A stretch of DNA of 64,000 nucleotides from positions 4,073,501 through 4,137,500 of the forward strand of contig NZ_JACHNB010000001.1 in assembly GCF_014205225.1 (NCBI RefSeq), written 5' to 3'. Shown here in pieces: positions 59,729 through 64,000 of the stretch. Origin of the DNA: Actinoplanes octamycinicus. GTDB taxonomy: Bacteria > Actinomycetota > Actinomycetes > Mycobacteriales > Micromonosporaceae. The notes under the pieces are model-generated. The model was given only the letters and a program-made list of their open reading frames with translations. It searched no databases and was not told the origin of the DNA. The number at the start of each line of letters is the position of its first letter. Within the stretch, counting starts at the first letter, position 1. The translations under genes and the position numbers were made by a program.

Positions 59729-61738
59729 TCAAGGGGTGTGGCTCGCGGCGCCGGCGGTCCTGGTCGCGGCCACCTTGTGCAGCAGATCGGCGGCGGTGAA
59801 CGGCTTCTCCAGGAAGGCGATGTCCTCCTCCAGCACGTGGGTGGTGCCGAGCAGCCCGTTGCTGTACCCGGACATGTAGATCACCGGCAGGTCCGGCCGG
59901 TGCTCGTGCAGCAGCTCGGCCAGCCGCGGGCCGGACATCCCCGGCATGATCACGTCGGTCAGCAACAGGTCGCAGCCGTGCTGCCGGTACATCGACAGGG
60001 CGGTCGTGCCGTCGGCGGCGGTCAGCACCCGGTAGTCGTTCTCGGTCAGGATCCGGGTGATGATCCGGGACAGCGCCACCTCGTCCTCGACCACCAGCAC
60101 GGTCCGGCCGTCGCCGCGCGGCGGGTCGGTCCGCCGGTCGGCGCCGTCGGTGGTCTCGGTGGGCGATTCCACCAGCGGCAGGTAGATCCGGAAGGTGGTG
60201 CCGACGCCGGGCTCGGAGTACAGGTTGATGCTGCCGCCGGCCTCGGTGATGATGCCGTAGACGGTGGCCAGGCCCAGCCCGGTGCCCTTGCCGCGCGGCT
60301 TGGTGGTGAAGAACGGCTCGAAGACCCGCTCGGCCACCTCGGGCGGGATCCCCTCGCCGGTGTCGCTGATCAGCAGCCGGGCGTAGCGGCCGGCCGGCAG
60401 CGGCGGCTGCATGTTGACCTCGTCGCCGTCCAGGTCGGCGGTGTTCGCCTCGAGCACCAGCGTGCCGCCGTCCGGCATCGCGTCCCGGGCGTTGATCGCC
60501 AGGTTGAGCAGCACCTGCTGCACCTGGCCGGGGTCGGCGTGCACGGTCAGCGGGGTCGCCGAGGGCACCGTCACCAGGTGGATGTGCTCGCCGATGGTGC
60601 GCTCCAGCATGGCCTGGACCTCGGCCAGGGCCGCGTTGAGCGAGACGTCGCGGGGCTGGATCGCGTCCCCCCGGGTGAAGGTGAGCAGTTGCCGGGTCAG
60701 GTTGGTGGCCCGCTCCACGGCGGTGCGCACCTGGACCAGGTCGGCCTGCACGGCCGGCTGGCCGGCGGTCTCCTCGATGGCGAACTCGGTGTAGTTCGCG
60801 ATGATCGCCAGGATGTTGTTGAAGTCGTGCGCCACCCCGCCGGCCAGGTTGCCCAGGCTCTCCATCCGCTGCGCCTGCTGGGTGCGCTCCTGCACGGCGC
60901 GCTGGCGTTCGGCGCTCTCCTTGGCCGCGGTGATGTCCCGGGCGACCAGGGAGATGCCGGTGACCGTGCCGGCCGGGTCCCGGATCGGCGAGACCGTCAT
61001 GGCGACGTCCACCACGGTCCCGTCCTTGCGCAGCCGCCGGGCCTCGTAACTGACGCTGCGGGCGCCACCGCGGACCCGGCTCAGCACGTCCATCTGGTCG
61101 GCGACCGTGCCGTGGCGCTCGGCCAGAATGCTGACCGGCTGCCCGAGGACCTCCTCGGCGGTGTAGCCGAAGAGCCGCTCGGCGCCGCCGTTCCAGGCGG
61201 TGAACCTGCCGTCCGGGGTGAGCCCGGCGATCGCGTCCTCGGTGTCCTGGACCACGGTGGCGAGCATGGCCCGCTGGGCCTCGGCCACGTCCCGGGCGGC
61301 ACGTTCCCGCGCGTCGGCCTCGTCCAGCCGGTTGCGGCTCCACGGGTCGTCGTAGATCGCGCCCCTGGCCAGCAGCAGCCCGTAGCTGCGTCGCAGGGTC
61401 CAGTAGTAGACCGCCACGGTCGCGGTGAGCACGTCCCAGGCCGCCGAGGTCCAGAACCAGTCGGCCGAGGCGGCGTGACTGGCCGGGTGGCGGGCGAGGC
61501 GGAGTTCGGCGAGCAGCATGGAGAGTGCGTGCAGCCCGTGCCCGACCGAGCAGCTGAAGAAGATCAGCGCGGTGGCCGTCGCGAGCCGGTTGGTGCGCAG
61601 CTGGCCGGCGCGGCTGACCGGCACCAGGATCGCCGTCGTGATCGCCGCGTAGGCCACCATGATCACCAGGTTGGCCAGCAGGAACATCTGATCCGGCACG
61701 CTCGTCCTATCGGACGCGGCCGGGAGGAGCTGAGGCAT
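59729..61738 (-). CDS. Hybrid sensor histidine kinase/response regulator
   Basis: 669 aa. About four N-terminal membrane helices (residues 15-135) with His-containing HGLHALSML, a PAS domain (about 165-290, [21 protein letters not shown]), histidine kinase with H-box [11 protein letters not shown]-box [14 protein letters not shown]1 DTGEGI and G2 GTGLGL, then a receiver domain (about 545-660) with DVIMPG phospho-Asp and EKPF Lys. All catalytic residues are present. The signal and target are unknown. Divergent from the GH115 gene. Confidence 0.93.
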   Translation of the reverse strand: MPQLLPAASDRTSVPDQMFLLANLVIMVAYAAITTAILVPVSRAGQLRTNRLATATALIFFSCSVGHGLHALSMLLAELRLARHPASHAASADWFWTSAAWDVLTATVAVYYWTLRRSYGLLLARGAIYDDPWSRNRLDEADARERAARDVAEAQRAMLATVVQDTEDAIAGLTPDGRFTAWNGGAERLFGYTAEEVLGQPVSILAERHGTVADQMDVLSRVRGGARSVSYEARRLRKDGTVVDVAMTVSPIRDPAGTVTGISLVARDITAAKESAERQRAVQERTQQAQRMESLGNLAGGVAHDFNNILAIIANYTEFAIEETAGQPAVQADLVQVRTAVERATNLTRQLLTFTRGDAIQPRDVSLNAALAEVQAMLERTIGEHIHLVTVPSATPLTVHADPGQVQQVLLNLAINARDAMPDGGTLVLEANTADLDGDEVNMQPPLPAGRYARLLISDTGEGIPPEVAERVFEPFFTTKPRGKGTGLGLATVYGIITEAGGSINLYSEPGVGTTFRIYLPLVESPTETTDGADRRTDPPRGDGRTVLVVEDEVALSRIITRILTENDYRVLTAADGTTALSMYRQHGCDLLLTDVIMPGMSGPRLAELLHEHRPDLPVIYMSGYSNGLLGTTHVLEEDIAFLEKPFTAADLLHKVAATRTAGAASHTP

Positions 61739-61902
61739 TGTCCTGGGAGCGCTCCTACATAACGAGGACGGTCACTGTTCCCGCAGTGAAGGAACGCAGA
61801 CGCGCGTATTCGCGCGGCTCGCCCTGGGCCAACCCGGCTCCGGACGCCTTCACCGTGAACGGCACCGCCTGCTCGGTGCTCTGACCTGCGATCCGGCGGA
61901 TA

Positions 61903-61918
61903 TTCCGAAACTTCCGGA
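61903..61918. promoter_or_regulatory. Candidate xylan operator, site 1
   Basis: TTCCGAAACTTCCGGA. Its core CGAAACTTCCG differs by one base from the CGAAA(n)TTTCG palindrome reported upstream of xylanase genes in streptomycetes, from memory. Confidence 0.5.
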
Positions 61919-61950
61919 CCGCCCGCCGGATCGATGTCCTGCTGCACTCA

Positions 61951-61977
61951 TTGACTCAATAGACGCATGGCTATACG
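61951..61977 (+). promoter_or_regulatory. Candidate promoter of the GH115 gene
   Basis: TTGACT (61951-61956) and TATACG (61972-61977) separated by 15 bases, flanked by the two operator-like sites. Spacing is one or two bases short of the optimum. Confidence 0.4.
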
Positions 61978-62000
61978 TTGCCGGTACCCGATCGGCATGT

Positions 62001-62016
62001 TTCCGAAAGTTCCGGA
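62001..62016. promoter_or_regulatory. Candidate xylan operator, site 2
   Basis: TTCCGAAAGTTCCGGA, identical to site 1 except for one central base (C to G), 98 bases downstream of it and just after the putative minus 10 box. Confidence 0.5.
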
Positions 62017-62042
62017 GCGCTTCGTCCACCGGAGGCGTACCC

Positions 62043-64000
62043 ATGCGAAGTCCCCTCGCGGGCGCGTTCACCGTGCTCGCCCTCCTCCTCTCCCCGCTCT
62101 CCGCTCCTGCCCGGGCCGCCACCACCAGCGGCCAGAACCCCGCGAACTACATCTCCACCCGGCCCGGCCCCGGCCGCTTCCCGCTGGTCTCGGCACCTGT
62201 CGTGACCAGCGCCAACGACTACCCGGGCGTCCAGCGGGTGGCCGGCGACCTGCGGTCCGACCTGGGCGCCGCCACCGGCGTCACGCCGTCGGCCGGGCAG
62301 GACGCCATCCCGGCCGGTCGCGACCCGATCATCGTCGGCACCATCGGCCGGTCCACCCTGGTCGACCGCCTGATCGCGGCCGGCAAGCTGGACACCCGCG
62401 GCGTCGCCGGGAAGTGGGAGACCTCGCTGCAGCAGGTCGTCGAGCATCCGCTGCCCGGCGTCCGGCGGGCGTTCGTGATCGCCGGCAGCGACCAGCGCGG
62501 CACCATCTACGGCGTCTACGACGTGTCCCGGCGGATCGGCGTCTCGCCCTGGCACTTCTGGGACGACGTGCCGGTCCCGCACGCGGACGCGCTCTACGCC
62601 CTGCCCGGCCGGCACACCCAGGGCACCCCGAAGGTCAAGTACCGGGGGGTCTTCATCAACGACGAGAACCCGGACACCGGCACCTGGGCGCCCGCCTTCT
62701 TCGGCCCCGGCAAGGCGCCCGGGTATCCGGGCGGGCTGAACGCGAACTACTACGCCAAGGTCTTCGAGACCATGCTCCGGCTCAAGGCCAACTACCTGTG
62801 GCCGGCCGTCTGGGGCCGGGCGTTCGCCGAGGACGACCCGGCCAACCACGCCACCGCCAGCTACTACGGCGTGGTGATGGGCACCTCGCACGAGGCGCCG
62901 ATGATGCGCGGCATCGAGGAGTGGAACCGGCACCCGACCGGCACCGGTGAGTGGAGCTTCCGGCGCAACCCGGAGGCGATCAAGGACTACTGGCGGGCCG
63001 GCATCGAGCGGATGCGCGACCAGGACATCGAGGGCGTGGTCACGCTCGGGATGCGCGGCAACGGCGACGTCAGCCTGCCGGACGGCGACGGCATCGACCT
63101 GATGAGCTCGATCATCGACACCCAGCGGCAGATCCTGACCGAGGAGGGCATGCTGGGCGCGCCCCAGGTGCAGACCCTCTACAAGGAGGTGCAGCGCTAC
63201 TGGGACAAGGGGTACCGCCCGCCGGACGACGTGACCGTGGTCTTCTGCGACGACAACTGGGGCAACATGCGCAAGCTGCCCGACCCGTCGCTCCCGGCCC
63301 GCAGCGGCGGCTACGGCCTCTACTACCACTTCGACTACGTCGGGGACGGCCGCAACTACAAGTGGGTGGACACCGCCAACCTGACCAACACCTGGGAGCA
63401 GCTGAACCGGGCGTACCGGTCCGGAGTGGACCGGCTCTGGGTGGCGAACGTCGGCGACCTGAAGAACGAGGAGGAGCCGGCCCAGTTCTTCCTCGACTAC
63501 GCCTGGAACCCGGACGCCATCCCGCTGGACGGCATCAAGGACTGGGAGCGCCGCTACGCGGCGGAGAACTTCGGCACGTCAATGGCCGCGGACATCGCGG
63601 AGGTCCTCTCCCGGTACGGCGTGCTGCAGTCCCGCCGCAAGCCCGAGCTGCTGAACCGCCGGATCACCGTGGACCCGGCCAAGGACCTCACCACGGATCC
63701 CACCGCGGTGGTCTACGACGACCAGGGCAACCCGTTCAGCCTCACCGACTACCGGGAGATGGACCGGGTGGTCGCCGAGTGGCAGGCGCTCGCCGCGCGG
63801 GCGGAGCGGATCAAGGCACGGGTGCCCGACGCCTGGCAGGACGCGTACTTCCAGCTCGTCCACTACCAGGTGAAGGCGACCGCGAACCTCTACGAGCTGC
63901 GCCGCGCCGAGTTCACCAACATCCTCTACGCCGCGCAGGGCCGGGCCGCCACCAACGACCTGGCCGACCAGGCCGAGGCCCGGTTCGCCACGGACCAGGC
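62043..64000 (+). CDS. Secreted GH115-type xylan alpha-1,2-glucuronidase, 5' part
   Basis: Open to the right window end (652 codons present); no stop is seen. Signal peptide MRSPLAGAFTVLALLLSPLSAPARA. GH115 features: QRVAGDLRSDLGAATGV, GSDQRGTIYGVYDVSRRIGVSPWHFWDDVPV, YRGVFINDENP, RLKANYLWPAVWGRAFAEDD, and HFDYVGDGRNYKWVDTANLTNTWEQLNRAY. Removes glucuronic acid side chains from glucuronoxylan outside the cell. ATG 62043 is the first start before the signal peptide. Two operator-like repeats upstream fit control by xylan. Confidence 0.9.
   Translation, partial: MRSPLAGAFTVLALLLSPLSAPARAATTSGQNPANYISTRPGPGRFPLVSAPVVTSANDYPGVQRVAGDLRSDLGAATGVTPSAGQDAIPAGRDPIIVGTIGRSTLVDRLIAAGKLDTRGVAGKWETSLQQVVEHPLPGVRRAFVIAGSDQRGTIYGVYDVSRRIGVSPWHFWDDVPVPHADALYALPGRHTQGTPKVKYRGVFINDENPDTGTWAPAFFGPGKAPGYPGGLNANYYAKVFETMLRLKANYLWPAVWGRAFAEDDPANHATASYYGVVMGTSHEAPMMRGIEEWNRHPTGTGEWSFRRNPEAIKDYWRAGIERMRDQDIEGVVTLGMRGNGDVSLPDGDGIDLMSSIIDTQRQILTEEGMLGAPQVQTLYKEVQRYWDKGYRPPDDVTVVFCDDNWGNMRKLPDPSLPARSGGYGLYYHFDYVGDGRNYKWVDTANLTNTWEQLNRAYRSGVDRLWVANVGDLKNEEEPAQFFLDYAWNPDAIPLDGIKDWERRYAAENFGTSMAADIAEVLSRYGVLQSRRKPELLNRRITVDPAKDLTTDPTAVVYDDQGNPFSLTDYREMDRVVAEWQALAARAERIKARVPDAWQDAYFQLVHYQVKATANLYELRRAEFTNILYAAQGRAATNDLADQAEARFATDQ

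Overview
The window is about 70% GC or higher, has strong G/C third-position bias, GTG starts, Tat signals, DivIVA/Wag31, WXG100/EspC-type proteins and DUF1707, DUF3349 and LtrA families. This indicates a mycelial actinomycete, most likely of the Micromonosporaceae (Actinoplanes-like). The genus is inferred from gene content and style, not from a marker gene. No rRNA, tRNA or CRISPR array was seen.

Layout. 0-7.7 kb: the 3' part of a dihydrolipoamide dehydrogenase, a YbhN-type flippase-like membrane protein, an unknown repeat protein, RidA, secreted proteins, an MBL lipoprotein, DUF998 and an M15 peptidase. 7.9-13.1 kb: one giant Ser/Thr kinase-AAA-GAF-GGDEF protein. 13.1-17.3 kb: DUF2752, RDD and nitronate monooxygenase genes, then a gene-poor, repeat-filled 1.3 kb. 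17.3-21.5 kb: a translationally coupled homogentisate operon (hmgA, an unknown gene, fahA) with a divergent TetR regulator. 21.7-27 kb: secreted alpha-amylase, a MITE-like palindrome, an aminotransferase and an AI-2E family transporter. 27.1-31.8 kb: pflBA with a DosR-like box, and a secreted M1 peptidase. 31.8-40.3 kb: a chemoreceptor with a PilZ domain, a reduced SDR, a polysaccharide deacetylase, an aldo/keto reductase pair with an XRE regulator, NUDIX, and a calcium-binding repeat protein. 40.4-46.3 kb: hydrolases, sulfotransferase and purU separated by unusual repeat arrays. 46.3-55.7 kb: LacI regulator, an AbfB protein coupled to a second DivIVA protein, phosphate transporter, esterase and serine hydrolase, LtrA, and Wag31. 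55.8-57.8 kb: a compact type VII-type toxin and immunity cassette. 57.9-64 kb: DUF3455, radical SAM/SPASM, hybrid histidine kinase, and a GH115 glucuronidase cut by the window end.

Themes. Extracellular polysaccharide breakdown is prominent: amylase, GH115, AbfB protein, a rhamnogalacturonan acetylesterase-like enzyme and a deacetylase. Several of these genes have palindromic operator candidates. Cyclic-di-GMP is represented by both a GGDEF synthase and a PilZ receptor. Intergenic DNA carries many minisatellite-like arrays (15, 18, 19, 27, 41, 44, 45 and about 160 bp units). It also carries a dispersed 51-nt hairpin whose left-arm changes keep G-U pairing, and a 200 bp concentric palindrome flanked by a 7 bp direct repeat. 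The most promising undescribed system is the four-gene cassette at 55.8-57.8 kb. Its effector ends in a domain that resembles CD38/ADP-ribosyl-cyclase-type NAD-consuming toxins.
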